Below are positions 18,120 to 26,856 of a stretch of 64,000 nt of DNA, piece after piece. Source of the stretch: Clostridia bacterium (lineage in GTDB: Bacteria > Bacillota > Clostridia > Monoglobales > Monoglobaceae). The notes beneath the pieces were generated by a model that was not told the DNA's origin, made no database searches, and saw only the letters and a program-made list of their open reading frames with translations. Position numbers and translations under genes: made by a program. Positions within the stretch are counted from its first letter, which is position 1, and the number at the start of each line of letters is the position of its first letter. The DNA lies in the NCBI GenBank assembly GCA_017546205.1, contig JAFYXJ010000003.1, positions 1 to 64,000 on the forward strand, given 5' to 3'.

Positions 18120-18581
18120 TTATAACCCAATTGTAACCGATGCAAGCACCGCAATCAAAATACCTAAGGTAGCACCCGCAAATACCTCCAAAGGTGTGTG
18201 CCCCAGAAGTTCTTTCAGCCGGTTTTGCTTTTCCATCGGGTCTTTTTCTGACAACACATCTACAATCATATTGATAGTTTTTGCCTGCTGTCCTGCCGCT
18301 CGGCGTACGCCGGAAGCATCATACATCACCACCAACGCAAAAGCACAGCAAACAACAAACATTGGATTGTCAAACCCATCCTTGATCCCCACGCAGGTCG
18401 CAAGGCATGTAACTAAGGTTGAATGAGACGACGGCATACCGCCGGAACCCATAAACCGTGTCATATCCAATTTTTTGTCCCGTATCCAAACAAGGAATCC
18501 CTTGAGAACACAAGAAAATATCCATGCAAACAACACCACAAAAAAGACGGTGTTATTCAAAAACTGTTCCAGATAACTCAT
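18120..18581 (-). CDS. Divergent PAP2-family membrane protein (YuiD-like, DUF212)
   Basis: 153-residue membrane protein with four or five hydrophobic segments. The divergent phosphatidic-acid-phosphatase core reads MGSGGMPSSHSTLVTCLA (about 42-59) and VVMYDASGVRRAAGQQAKTIN. The enzymatic role of this family is unsettled; a lipid or polyprenyl phosphatase activity is inferred from the PAP2-like SSH segment, and the location next to the polyprenyl synthase gene ispA fits that. It is co-transcribed between ispA and thrS. Confidence 0.88.
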   Translation of the reverse strand: MSYLEQFLNNTVFFVVLFAWIFSCVLKGFLVWIRDKKLDMTRFMGSGGMPSSHSTLVTCLATCVGIKDGFDNPMFVVCCAFALVVMYDASGVRRAAGQQAKTINMIVDVLSEKDPMEKQNRLKELLGHTPLEVFAGATLGILIAVLASVTIGL

Positions 18582-18601
18582 GGTTAAAACCTTTCTGCTT
18601 T

Positions 18602-19501
18602 TTAGTAATCACGATGTAAAAGGTAATCCGCCAGCGCAAGTAAAAAATTCGGCTTTTCAAACCCGCAAAGAGCGTCTTTTGCTTCTTGGGTTAAACGGGC
18701 AAGTTCTTCCTTTGCACCCTCCAACCCCATCAAAGTGACAAACGTGTTTTTCTCACAACTCTGGTCACTGCCTACCGGCTTTCCAAGACGGGATTCCTCA
18801 CCGATTACATCCAGTATATCATCTTTTATTTGAAATGCCAACCCCAATTTGGAAGAAAATGTAACAATTTTTGCATATTCTTCACTATTTGGATCAGATA
18901 TGCCGGCACAAATGCATCCGCATTCTGCCGAAACCCGAATCAGATCTCCGGTCTTTCTTCCGTGAAGGGCGAGCAGCCGTTCTTTGGTGACATCACTTCT
19001 TCCTTCGCTTTCCAGATCAATCACTTGTCCTCCAATCATTCCCCATGCACCGGATGCACGGGAAATACAGCAAATCAGGGTGAGAATCGATTCTGCTGAA
19101 AGGGTTGTGTATCCGCTTTTGTCGGACAAGAGTTCAAAAGCAAGATTCAGCAGACCATCACCGGCAAGCAAGGCTATGTTTTCAGGAAAAACCATGTGGC
19201 ACGTGGGACGCCCCCGACGCATAGCATCATCATCCATGCAAGGTAAATCATCATGAATCAAGGAATAATTATGAATACATTCAATGGCACATGCAACACG
19301 CAAGGCATCCTGATAACAACCACCCAACATCTCGCAAACTGCTAGCGTCAGGACTGGGCGGATTCGCTTTCCCCCGCCCTGAAGTCCGTATTCCATGGCA
19401 GAAAACACACTTTTCTGCAACACATCGGGAACAGCGGACAGCTTTGTAATTTCATGGTTGATATCATCTAAGTACTTCCGATACTGCAAAGAAAATTCCA
19501 T
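18602..19501 (-). CDS. ispA: Farnesyl diphosphate synthase / short-chain polyprenyl synthetase
   Basis: 299-residue all-helical trans-prenyltransferase condensing IPP onto DMAPP and GPP. Both Asp-rich motifs are intact: FARM as DDLPCMDDD (about 88-96) and SARM as KDDILD (about 229-234), with GGKRIRPVL before FARM. The start is ATG at 19501, one base after the xseB stop; an upstream TTG at 19522 within xseB is less likely. The xseA-xseB-ispA order is the common bacterial one, but dxs does not follow here. Confidence 0.94.
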   Translation of the reverse strand: MEFSLQYRKYLDDINHEITKLSAVPDVLQKSVFSAMEYGLQGGGKRIRPVLTLAVCEMLGGCYQDALRVACAIECIHNYSLIHDDLPCMDDDAMRRGRPTCHMVFPENIALLAGDGLLNLAFELLSDKSGYTTLSAESILTLICCISRASGAWGMIGGQVIDLESEGRSDVTKERLLALHGRKTGDLIRVSAECGCICAGISDPNSEEYAKIVTFSSKLGLAFQIKDDILDVIGEESRLGKPVGSDQSCEKNTFVTLMGLEGAKEELARLTQEAKDALCGFEKPNFLLALADYLLHRDY

Positions 19502-19502
19502 G

Positions 19503-19739
19503 CTACTCACCAAGTCCTCCAAAGGGTTCTTCTACCATTTCTCCGGTTTCCCGATTTTTCATCAGAATGGAAATCTTTTGTTCCGCCTCATCCAGAGCGG
19601 TGGTACATTCCTTGGTCAGATGAATGCCTTTTTCGAAGAGAGAAAGCATTTCTTCCAGGGAAATATCACTGCCCTCCAAAGCACGGACAATTTCTTCCAA
19701 CTGTTTTAAATTGGTTTCAAAATTCTGTTTCTTATCCAT
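19503..19739 (-). CDS. xseB: Exodeoxyribonuclease VII small subunit
   Basis: 78-residue helical protein, typical in length, that binds the large subunit of exonuclease VII. The signature is FETNLKQLEEIVRALEGSDISLEEM, continuing to a single long helix and LFEKGIHLTKEC. It overlaps the 3' end of xseA by 8 bp, which suggests translational coupling. Confidence 0.94.
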   Translation of the reverse strand: MDKKQNFETNLKQLEEIVRALEGSDISLEEMLSLFEKGIHLTKECTTALDEAEQKISILMKNRETGEMVEEPFGGLGE

Positions 19740-20958
19740 TTATATCCGCCTTTCTGCCATTCAATCCTTGTACAACGGTTTGAATGGTACCGTCAGAGAC
19801 GGTAATTTCCATATTCTCGCCAACCTGAACATCAGCAATTGATTTGACAACACTACCCGTTTCACCTTTTGCAACCGAGAACCCTCGGGTCAATGTTCCC
19901 AAGGGACTTAGCCCGTCCAGTTTTGCCGCAGTCATCTTAAGTGCCTGCTTCCTCTGTTCCAGTATTTCCGTACAGCCGTCTGCAAATTCCTGAGAGATAC
20001 GATCCAGATACATCCGATGTTCATCCAATTTGCTTAAAGGATTTCGCATCAGCGGATGCTCCGCCTGCTGTTTTAGACGAAGAGACGCACGTTCAATAAT
20101 ACGGTTTGCCTGACTGTAAAGTCTGTTATAAACATTGTTGAATTTTTCTTTCAGTTCCACCTGGGATGGAACCACAAGTTCTGCTGCCGCCGACGGAGTC
20201 GGTGCACGAAGGTCCGCAACAAAGTCGGAGATGGTAAAATCAATTTCATGACCCACCGCTGAAATAATCGGTATCTCGCTATGATAAATGGCTCTTGCCA
20301 CCGATTCTTCATTGAAAGACCATAAATCCTCAATGGAACCGCCGCCTCGCCCCACAATCAGCACATCTGCAGCTTTTTTCATATTAAAATAACGGATTGC
20401 CTCAACAATACTGGCGGCGGAGTTTTCTCCCTGCACCAGCACTGGATATAAAACCACATCCGAATAGGAAAACCGTCTGGTTAATACATTGATAATGTCA
20501 CGAATGGCAGCTCCTGTAGGTGCTGTAATGACACCTACCTTTTTGGGATATCGAGGCAGAGGCATCTTATGAGATGCATCAAAAAGACCCTCGCTGTTCA
20601 GTTTGTTTTTCAATTCCTCAAAGGCAACATAAAGATCGCCGATTCCCTCTTGCTGCATATCATCAATATAAAGTTGGTACTGTCCATCGCGTTCAAAAAC
20701 GGCAACTCTGCCGTGAGCAATCACTTTCATACCGTTCTGGGGTTTGAACTTCAGTTTGGCAGCGTTTCCCCGAAACATTACCGCGCGCAACACTCCGCCC
20801 TCATCCTTCAAAGACATATACATATGGCCTGATGAATGGGCCTTAAAATTGGAAAGTTCACCTTTGACCAGCACATCGCACAGAACATCGTTACGTTCCA
20901 TCAATTCCTTGATGTAACGGTTCAGCTCGGTAACAAAAATCGCTTGTCTTTCTTGCAT
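19732..20958 (-). CDS. xseA: Exodeoxyribonuclease VII large subunit
   Basis: 408-residue catalytic subunit that degrades single-stranded DNA bidirectionally. An N-terminal OB-fold (LCDVLVKGELSNFKAHSSGHMYMSLKD) is followed by the catalytic domain with GVITAPTGAAIRDI, the GRGGGSIEDLWSFN block and ISAVGHEIDFTISDFVADLRAPTPSAAAEL, then coiled coils and a C-terminal RGFSVAK segment. A run of G/A before the ATG provides the ribosome site. folD, often found between nusB and xseA, is absent; the gap to nusB is only 74 bp. Confidence 0.95.
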   Translation of the reverse strand: MQERQAIFVTELNRYIKELMERNDVLCDVLVKGELSNFKAHSSGHMYMSLKDEGGVLRAVMFRGNAAKLKFKPQNGMKVIAHGRVAVFERDGQYQLYIDDMQQEGIGDLYVAFEELKNKLNSEGLFDASHKMPLPRYPKKVGVITAPTGAAIRDIINVLTRRFSYSDVVLYPVLVQGENSAASIVEAIRYFNMKKAADVLIVGRGGGSIEDLWSFNEESVARAIYHSEIPIISAVGHEIDFTISDFVADLRAPTPSAAAELVVPSQVELKEKFNNVYNRLYSQANRIIERASLRLKQQAEHPLMRNPLSKLDEHRMYLDRISQEFADGCTEILEQRKQALKMTAAKLDGLSPLGTLTRGFSVAKGETGSVVKSIADVQVGENMEITVSDGTIQTVVQGLNGRKADING

Positions 20959-21032
20959 CCGTCCTCCCCCTTTCTATATCAACATACCGAAACAGAGCGG
21001 CACATACGTGACCGCCCTGCAACGAATAACAT

Positions 21033-21431
21033 CTAGCAGTTTTCTTTCAGATTGCCAAGCACACCATTGACAAAAGAGACCGATTCCTCCCCGTCATACT
21101 GCTTGCAGATGGTAATTGCCTCATTCACCGAAACATTGAGAGGGATGCTCTCCATAAACTTCATTTCATAAGTTGCAAGGCGCATTGCCGCCATACAAAC
21201 AACAGAAATCCGGTCAACAGCCCAACCTTTGGCATAGGTTGCAATCCATCCGTCAATTTCCTCTATATGGGAAACTGTTCCTTCTACTACTTCCCGAATA
21301 TAGTTTGCCTGCTCCCCCATATCGTGCTCTGCAAGAAAATCATCCAGAATTTCCTGAATGTCCTCCGGCTGAAACCGATATTCGAAAAGCAGAATAAATG
21401 CATATTCTCTGGCTTTTCTTCTGTTTATCAT
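21033..21431 (-). CDS. nusB: Transcription antitermination factor NusB
   Basis: 132-residue helical protein that, with NusE (S10), assembles antitermination complexes on rRNA boxA. The N-terminal RRKAREYAFILLFEYRFQ with the Arg-rich boxA-binding patch, DRISVVCMAAMRLATYEM in the middle, and the C-terminal VNEAITICKQYDGEESVSFVNGVLGN are all family hallmarks. It lies 6 bp after asp23. Confidence 0.94.
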   Translation of the reverse strand: MINRRKAREYAFILLFEYRFQPEDIQEILDDFLAEHDMGEQANYIREVVEGTVSHIEEIDGWIATYAKGWAVDRISVVCMAAMRLATYEMKFMESIPLNVSVNEAITICKQYDGEESVSFVNGVLGNLKENC

Positions 21432-21437
21432 CGGAAT

Positions 21438-21860
21438 TTACTCCTCCGTTGTTATGGTTTCGCTCTCTGCACCTTCTTCAGCAACCGGTGCAGCCTCCGG
21501 TTTGGGCACATTCACCCCGTCTACCGAAATATTGACAGCAGTTACGGTCAAACCGGTCATAGCTTCAACTTCACTCTTTACCTTTTCCTGAACCTTCCAC
21601 GCAACATCCGGAATCTTGGTTCCGTACTCCGCGATAATAGAAAGATCAAGTACAACTGTCTTTTCAGAGAAGGTAACTTTAACTCCTTTGGAAAGGCTCT
21701 TTTTCCCTAAAAATTCCGCAATGCCACCGGGCAAAGAATTGTTCATACCGGCAACACCCTTAACCTCGGTTGCCGCTAATGATGCAATAATAGAAACAAC
21801 TTCATCGGAAATGTTCACATTCCCGTTTTCTTCAATTTCAGGATTCACGATATTTTCCAT
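21438..21860 (-). CDS. Asp23/Gls24-family envelope stress protein (YqhY-like)
   Basis: 140-residue soluble protein of the Asp23 family. The conserved core reads ISDEVVSIIASLAATEVKGVAGMN (about 18-41), ending with VNISVDGVNV. In Bacillus the homologue YqhY lies between accBC and nusB and affects acetyl-CoA carboxylase activity; other members anchor to the cell envelope. The C-terminal tail is acidic (EEGAESETITTEE). AGGAGGAC precedes the ATG, and a promoter lies in the gap to spoIIIAH. It heads the nusB-to-thrS operon. Confidence 0.9.
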   Translation of the reverse strand: MENIVNPEIEENGNVNISDEVVSIIASLAATEVKGVAGMNNSLPGGIAEFLGKKSLSKGVKVTFSEKTVVLDLSIIAEYGTKIPDVAWKVQEKVKSEVEAMTGLTVTAVNISVDGVNVPKPEAAPVAEEGAESETITTEE

Positions 21861-21897
21861 AAGAAAGTCCTCCTATAGGTTTCAGTTTCTTACGGTT

Positions 21898-21926
21898 ATT
21901 ATATCACATCCGTTTTTAATTTACAA
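21898..21926 (-). promoter_or_regulatory. sigma-A promoter for asp23-nusB-xseAB-ispA-yuiD-thrS
   Basis: Minus-strand TTGTAA (21921-21926) and TATAAT (21898-21903) with a 17-bp spacer, about 38 bp before asp23. It separates vegetative housekeeping genes from the sporulation operon upstream. Confidence 0.65.
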
Positions 21927-21943
21927 TCTTTTTCCACAAATTT

Positions 21944-22465
21944 TTAGAAAGATTCTGCACTTATTTTAATATCCCGTACCGGAAGATTGGTTTCTGCCAC
22001 AATAATGTCTTTCATCTGGGCAACTTTACTGCCGTTAATCTCTCCTCCGGATACCATAACCGAGATTCCATTTTCTGACAGGTGTGCAAAACAGTCCTCA
22101 TACCCTTTTGCTTTAATCAATGTTTCTATGTTCTTCTCCTTTTCCATCCATTCTGTTGCCGTTTTTTTCTTTTTTTCAGCCTCCGCTTTCATCGCCTGAG
22201 ATGCATCTTTGCTTTCAGCGGTTTTTTCCCACTCTTCTATGGATGCACTTCTGGATTGGTCCCGCTCCTGCCGAAGTTCTGCCATACCTTTTGTCTTTCC
22301 GGAATTTTCAGCATTTTGAGGCACCGCATCGCCGGCAACAGAAACACTGTCAAACCGATCTGTCTCTATCGTCCAACGATAATACCCTGCTGTAATCACC
22401 AAAGCTACCAATCCCAGCAATAGCACCTGTTTTCCCTGAATCCTGAATTTTTGACTTTTACTCAT
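21944..22465 (-). CDS. spoIIIAH: Stage III sporulation protein AH
   Basis: 173 residues: one N-terminal membrane helix (VLLLGLVALVITAGYYRW, about 14-31), a charged coiled-coil stretch (about 60-120), and a C-terminal YscJ/FliF-like ring-building domain. On the mother-cell membrane SpoIIIAH binds forespore SpoIIQ across the intermembrane space to form the feeding-tube channel. It is last of the eight spoIIIA genes, 21 bp after spoIIIAG. Confidence 0.93.
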   Translation of the reverse strand: MSKSQKFRIQGKQVLLLGLVALVITAGYYRWTIETDRFDSVSVAGDAVPQNAENSGKTKGMAELRQERDQSRSASIEEWEKTAESKDASQAMKAEAEKKKKTATEWMEKEKNIETLIKAKGYEDCFAHLSENGISVMVSGGEINGSKVAQMKDIIVAETNLPVRDIKISAESF

Positions 22466-22486
22466 TGTGATTCCTCCTTTTAGATG

Positions 22487-23026
22487 TTAATAGGAAACTT
22501 TTATTCTGTGCGGAGAAAGTCCAAATAAAGCTTTGACCGCCTCATAAATTTCATTCTTCACCCGTCCTGATGCTGCCCCCTTTGCAATAACAAGTACTCC
22601 TGCCGGCTGCGGCATCTTTTCTTCTACGATATACGGATTTTGGCCTCCGGTCCCTTTCCCGAATACCACGGTTGTATCCCTTTCTTCCTTGTTTTCCCCT
22701 TCACTGCTTTCTGTCCGAATCTGTGTATCTGTGGCAACCACCTTTTCACCTCCACTTTCCATGGTGATAAAAACCTTAACCTCGCCCACCCCATCCATAC
22801 TTTTCAGAGTATTGGTAAGACGCATTTCCAGATTTTTTACATACGCATCATCATAGGTCACCGCCTTTTGGCTTGCTTGTTTTTCCTTTGGTGTTCCCTC
22901 CCATAAACTGCTTCCTGCCAGAAACAGAATGGCAACCAGAATTCCGCCTATCAACCAGACTGGAACCTTCTTTCCCTCATGTTCCAAGTCCTGCTTTGTA
23001 AGAGAATTCAGAATGAGTTTTAACAT
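22487..23026 (-). CDS. spoIIIAG: Stage III sporulation protein AG
   Basis: 179 residues: an N-terminal cytoplasmic tail, one membrane helix (VPVWLIGGILVAILFLAG), then a ring-building periplasm-like domain with the insert typical of SpoIIIAG (MESGGEKVVATDTQ) and the C-terminal GVLVIAKGAASGRVKNEIYEAVKALFGLSPHRIKV. It forms the large oligomeric ring of the feeding-tube apparatus. The ATG at 23026 overlaps the spoIIIAF stop (TGATG), giving tight coupling; the longer in-frame upstream start is not supported. Confidence 0.93.
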   Translation of the reverse strand: MLKLILNSLTKQDLEHEGKKVPVWLIGGILVAILFLAGSSLWEGTPKEKQASQKAVTYDDAYVKNLEMRLTNTLKSMDGVGEVKVFITMESGGEKVVATDTQIRTESSEGENKEERDTTVVFGKGTGGQNPYIVEEKMPQPAGVLVIAKGAASGRVKNEIYEAVKALFGLSPHRIKVSY

Positions 23027-23529
23027 CAGTTCTGCTCCTTCAAAAAGGTAATGATGATTTTTCTTTCCTCCACGCCAAAATTTTCTTTCAGCATCCTTGC
23101 TATCCTTTGTTGTTCCGCCTGGGATTCGGGCAGATTTAATTCCACACAAACAGAAAGAATTGTTCCGAATCGTTCCGGATCCATTTCCTCTACCTCACAG
23201 GTCACAGTTCTTGCATCTTCACCATACACTTGCCTTAACTGTCCCCCAATGGCATCTTCCAGATTTTTTTGATAAACCGTCACGATATCCCGTTGCCGGA
23301 CGGATTCATTTTTCTGCCTGACCTGCCCAACATCCGGCACTTGAATCCTCGGTTCCCATTCGCTATTTCCATGACCCAGCAAGGGAGATACCAAACTAAT
23401 AACCATCATAATTCCCAGAGAAAGGCGGACATATTTCCTGAAACCACCATCCGGAAGAAGCACCTCGCACATGGAACTGAGAATTAAAATGGTTGCCATA
23501 GTCATGGCCCAGTCTTTGATAAAATTCAC
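23026..23529 (-). CDS. spoIIIAF: Stage III sporulation protein AF
   Basis: 167 residues with two N-terminal membrane helices (family motif FRKYVRLSLGIMMVISLVSPL at about 30-50) and a C-terminal soluble domain with a ring-building-like fold. It is part of the spore channel complex. It is coupled to spoIIIAE (3-bp gap) and spoIIIAG (overlap). Confidence 0.92.
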   Translation of the reverse strand: MNFIKDWAMTMATILILSSMCEVLLPDGGFRKYVRLSLGIMMVISLVSPLLGHGNSEWEPRIQVPDVGQVRQKNESVRQRDIVTVYQKNLEDAIGGQLRQVYGEDARTVTCEVEEMDPERFGTILSVCVELNLPESQAEQQRIARMLKENFGVEERKIIITFLKEQN

Positions 23530-23532
23530 TTG

Positions 23533-24699
23533 TTACCTCCCCAGCATCACTACAGTGTTTCCGGCATGAATCACGATGGTAAGTGCCATAATAAACATAG
23601 CAGTTACTGCTGTCAGGATTGAAAATAAAATGGCAACCCCATTGGAAATTTCCGATAAGCAATGTACAATTTTCGGATCAGAAACCGGTTCACAAACAGC
23701 GGCAGTCAGCCTGAACAAAAGTACCGTTGCTCCTACCTTTAAAAGAGGAAAAACAGCCAGAATACCAAGAGCCAGAATACCAAAAATTCCGACTGCATTT
23801 TTAATTAGCACGCTGCAGTTCATAATGGTTTCAACTGATTCTGCAAGGATTCCCCCCACTACCGGAATCAGGTTTGCTGTTGCAAATTTGCTTAATTTTA
23901 CCGCAAGGGCATCGGCACCGCCGGATGCTATGCTTTGCATACCCGCTACGCTGACAAAGACTGTCAGCATGATACTAAGGGACCATTTGATGCATTGATT
24001 CATAAACTTCACCAGTTTATGAATTTTCAATTTATCGGAAAGATGGTTCACAATCTGCAATGCCGTTGCAACCATGACAAGGGGAATCAAAACTGTTTGT
24101 ATCAAACCAACCGACGCCTCTACAACCGTAAGGAGGATGGGTTCAAATACCGATGCAGACACCACCGCACCGCAACTAATTAACGCTGTAATTACAACCG
24201 GCACAATCATCTTCATAAACAGAGCGATCTGCTCCACTGTCTCTCCTACGCATCCTGCAATATTGTAAAAAGATGCGGCAGCAATTCCAGCAATAACCAA
24301 ATAGCAGGCATAAAATCCCGCCGAAGTAGCTCCTTGTTCCCCAAAATTATCCTTTAACCCCATCAGGTAGGAACAAAGCACCGCCAGAAGAAAAATCATC
24401 AGCATCGCCTTTGCTCCCAGATATACTTCATGGAAAAAAAAACGGGAAAATACCGAAAACATACCGGAAACGGAAAGTTCCAATTTTCCTTTTACCAGTT
24501 GCGACAATAGTTCCTTTCGTGATGTTCCCGGAAACAAAGAGGAAAACCCCTCATCATCGAAAAACGATTTTTCCAGCAACTCCCCATAACTGTCAATATT
24601 GTTGGAAAGAAATTCTTCCGTCGCCGTAGGTTCCGCATAAACCGGAACCGCAGACAATAGAAAAATCAACACAAAAATCATTCTTTTCATCCTTGGCAC
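23533..24699 (-). CDS. spoIIIAE: Stage III sporulation protein AE
   Basis: 388-residue polytopic membrane protein with an N-terminal signal sequence (RMIFVLIFLLSAVPVYA) and about eight hydrophobic segments. It is the largest membrane component of the SpoIIIA complex. Conserved glycine-rich repeats (PVVGGILAESVETIMNCSVLIKN) mark the family. The start is MPRMKRM at 24699; MKRM a few residues downstream is also possible. It lies 9 bp after spoIIIAD. Confidence 0.93.
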   Translation of the reverse strand: MPRMKRMIFVLIFLLSAVPVYAEPTATEEFLSNNIDSYGELLEKSFFDDEGFSSLFPGTSRKELLSQLVKGKLELSVSGMFSVFSRFFFHEVYLGAKAMLMIFLLAVLCSYLMGLKDNFGEQGATSAGFYACYLVIAGIAAASFYNIAGCVGETVEQIALFMKMIVPVVITALISCGAVVSASVFEPILLTVVEASVGLIQTVLIPLVMVATALQIVNHLSDKLKIHKLVKFMNQCIKWSLSIMLTVFVSVAGMQSIASGGADALAVKLSKFATANLIPVVGGILAESVETIMNCSVLIKNAVGIFGILALGILAVFPLLKVGATVLLFRLTAAVCEPVSDPKIVHCLSEISNGVAILFSILTAVTAMFIMALTIVIHAGNTVVMLGR

Positions 24700-24708
24700 T
24701 CGTTTCTC

Positions 24709-25098
24709 TTAAAAATTAACAATGGAACTGACCACATCCAGCAAATGCCCCAGAATCGGCATGGAAAGGGTAAGAATCCCCACCTTGCCGGCGAGTTCAA
24801 TTTTGCTTGCCATAGAACTTTCTCCCACATCTCGGCAAAGTTCAGCGGCAAACTGACACAAATACGCAACCCCGATAATTTTGATGACAATTACAAGATA
24901 TCTACTCTCTAAGCCCCCTTGCTCTGCCATTAAAAAAAAGGTATCCAATATCTCCTTGACATAAGGAAAAATACAAAAAAGAAGTACCGAAGTTGCCAAT
25001 ACCGGAATGGCAAATGCAAGTTCCGGTCTATGTTGCTTGATCAGGAGTGAAAGCACAGCAGAAATCAAAATGACCCCAATGATTCGAAATAGAGGCAT
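24709..25098 (-). CDS. spoIIIAD: Stage III sporulation protein AD
   Basis: 129-residue membrane protein with four helices. The family pattern is LFRIIGVILISAVLSLLIKQHRPELA, then a central pair of helices around YLVIVIKIIGVAYLCQFAAELCRDVGE. It probably forms a multi-helix platform with SpoIIIAC, which it resembles. It lies 2 bp after spoIIIAC. Confidence 0.93.
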   Translation of the reverse strand: MPLFRIIGVILISAVLSLLIKQHRPELAFAIPVLATSVLLFCIFPYVKEILDTFFLMAEQGGLESRYLVIVIKIIGVAYLCQFAAELCRDVGESSMASKIELAGKVGILTLSMPILGHLLDVVSSIVNF

Positions 25099-25100
25099 GG

Positions 25101-25298
25101 TTATAACCCAAAAATACTTTTGATTGCTTCAAACAGTTTGCTGATTTCCTGTACCACCACCAAAAGCACTACCACCAATCCTGCAATGGTCGTCATCATT
25201 GCCTGATCATCTCTTCCTGCCCTTACCAGAAGCAGATTCAATACAGCAACCAGAATTCCGATTGCTGCAACCTTAAAAATCAAATCAACGCCGTCCAT
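25101..25298 (-). CDS. spoIIIAC: Stage III sporulation protein AC
   Basis: 65-residue protein with two hydrophobic helices (LIFKVAAIGILVAVLNLLL and MTTIAGLVVVLLVVV), exactly the small size of the family. It is a membrane component of the sporulation channel complex. GGAGGTTGCG precedes the ATG. Confidence 0.93.
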   Translation of the reverse strand: MDGVDLIFKVAAIGILVAVLNLLLVRAGRDDQAMMTTIAGLVVVLLVVVQEISKLFEAIKSIFGL

Positions 25299-25310
25299 CG
25301 CAACCTCCCC

Positions 25311-25832
25311 TTATGCCAAAACAAGAACAACCAAAATTCCGCATAAAAACCCCATGCTTTTACAAAGCCTTCCGTCTTTTTGTTTCTTTTCCCTTGCCTG
25401 TTCTATATTAATTTTTATTCTCGCCAGGGTAAGCTGAATAGCATTCTTTACATGGTTGGCATCACCCTGCCCCAGATTTTGTGCAAATGCATTCAGAACA
25501 GAGATATCCTCCGCACAAAGCACTGAACTATACCCGCAGTATCGCACCGATTCCTGCCACGCTTCCTCTGCAGTAATATGAGGGAACATATCCATCAGGC
25601 CCGTGATATGTTCCATAAAGATACGGATTTCTCCTGATTGGGAAGAGGCCGTCCGTCGAATGGCTTCTGCCATCGGCAAGGACAAAAAGGTAACATTAAA
25701 CATCAGTTGCATCAGCATCTGTTCCAGATTCTCCAATTCCCGTATCCGACGTCCCATTCTGTTCCCGTAGAAAAGCCCAAGATATCCACACCCCAAAATT
25801 ATGGTGAAATCCGCTATACAACGCAGTATCAA
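25311..25832 (-). CDS. spoIIIAB: Stage III sporulation protein AB
   Basis: 173 residues with an N-terminal hydrophobic segment, a central helical domain (LENLEQMLMQLMFNVTFLSLPMAEAI) and a C-terminal helix (GFLCGILVVLVLA). SpoIIIAB resembles type II secretion GspF-like platform proteins and works with the ATPase SpoIIIAA. It overlaps the 3' end of spoIIIAA by 4 bp (ATGA). Confidence 0.93.
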   Translation of the reverse strand: MILRCIADFTIILGCGYLGLFYGNRMGRRIRELENLEQMLMQLMFNVTFLSLPMAEAIRRTASSQSGEIRIFMEHITGLMDMFPHITAEEAWQESVRYCGYSSVLCAEDISVLNAFAQNLGQGDANHVKNAIQLTLARIKINIEQAREKKQKDGRLCKSMGFLCGILVVLVLA

Positions 25833-26758
25833 AGTGAAATCACCTGCATCTCCGCCACCGAATCCAGATTGGAGAAATCTCTGGACAAAAGGATTGCTTT
25901 GGAAAACACCCCGTATTCAAAGAGCGGACGCAGAACTTTGCGTTTTCTTACCTCATCCAGAGATTCTCCATGGGTTGTGGCAAGCACCGAAACACCCGTT
26001 CCATGCGCTAATAAAATTGCATTGGCATCGCTTTTGGTTGCAATCTCATCGGTTGCAATAACTGCAGGAGACATGGTTCTCAAAAGGAGAGAAATCGCCT
26101 CCCCTTTAGGTGCGTTGTCAATCACATCGGTTTGGGCCCCCAAATCATTCTGGAGCCTTCCCTGATACATTGCGCCCAATTCTCCTCTGTCATCCGCAAC
26201 CCCCACTTTAAATCCGCGATTGGAAATCTGGCGGATGGTATCCCGAAGCAAGGTAGTTTTTCCCGTTTGGGGCGGAGACACAATCAACGCACTTTGCACC
26301 GCCAAACCTGATACCAATGACTCAGTCAACGTGTCGGCTACTCCAAACATTTGTTGGGCAATCCTGAAATTCAGGGAACTTATTTCACGGAATGTTTTGA
26401 TTTTCCCGTTTTCCACCACGGCTTTTCCGCATATCCCCACACGATGACCCCCTTTAAGGGTGAGAAATCCCTGACGAATCTCTTCCAGATGGGCATATAT
26501 CGAATTTTCGCAGATTGCCAGAAAGGCTGTCTGCACCTCATCTTTTGAAACACGGCACGCGTCCTTTTCATGATTGGTTATCCCTCCCATCTCTGTTACA
26601 AAACAGTTTTCTCCCAGAATTCCCACCGACAAAGGTGCATCGGCACGCAGACGGATTTCCTCCACCTGAAGTTCCTCAAGAAAAACTGCATGATTGAGTT
26701 TCTTTTGAATTCGTTCCGGCATATAGGGCAAAACTCCCGATATCCTTTGCAGATTCAT
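25829..26758 (-). CDS. spoIIIAA: Stage III sporulation protein AA (secretion-type ATPase)
   Basis: 309-residue AAA-type ATPase related to type II/IV secretion motors; it presumably energises the mother-cell side of the feeding tube. Walker A is SPPQTGKTTLL (about residues 165-175), followed by VGVADDRGELGAMYQG and a Walker B-like SPAVIATDEIA. The ATG at 26758 lies four bases after GAGGTGAT; the GTG at 26767 inside that site is not used. It is first of the eight-gene operon, which is complete and uninterrupted. Confidence 0.94.
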   Translation of the reverse strand: MNLQRISGVLPYMPERIQKKLNHAVFLEELQVEEIRLRADAPLSVGILGENCFVTEMGGITNHEKDACRVSKDEVQTAFLAICENSIYAHLEEIRQGFLTLKGGHRVGICGKAVVENGKIKTFREISSLNFRIAQQMFGVADTLTESLVSGLAVQSALIVSPPQTGKTTLLRDTIRQISNRGFKVGVADDRGELGAMYQGRLQNDLGAQTDVIDNAPKGEAISLLLRTMSPAVIATDEIATKSDANAILLAHGTGVSVLATTHGESLDEVRKRKVLRPLFEYGVFSKAILLSRDFSNLDSVAEMQVISL

Positions 26759-26780
26759 GGTTATCACCTCGTTCTCTAGG

Positions 26781-26810
26781 ATTCTATGATACTTTGTCCG
26801 GTTTTAGAAC
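26781..26810 (-). promoter_or_regulatory. Possible sigma-E promoter for the spoIIIA operon
   Basis: Minus strand: CATAGAAT (26781-26788) resembles the sigma-E -10 CATACAAT, with TTCTAAAA about 13 bases upstream as a weak -35. No sigma-A promoter is present in this 98-bp gap. Mother-cell control of spoIIIA by sigma-E is known in Bacillus. Confidence 0.4.
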
Positions 26811-26811
26811 A

Positions 26812-26846
26812 TAAAAAAAGAGCAGGGAATACAATTCCTTGCTCTT
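26812..26846 (-). terminator. Terminator after galM
   Basis: AGAGCAGGGAAT / ATTCCTTGCTCT stem with one wobble, followed on the minus strand by a seven-base T run. It insulates the folT-to-galM operon from spoIIIA. Confidence 0.85.
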
Positions 26847-26856
26847 CAAGCCATTC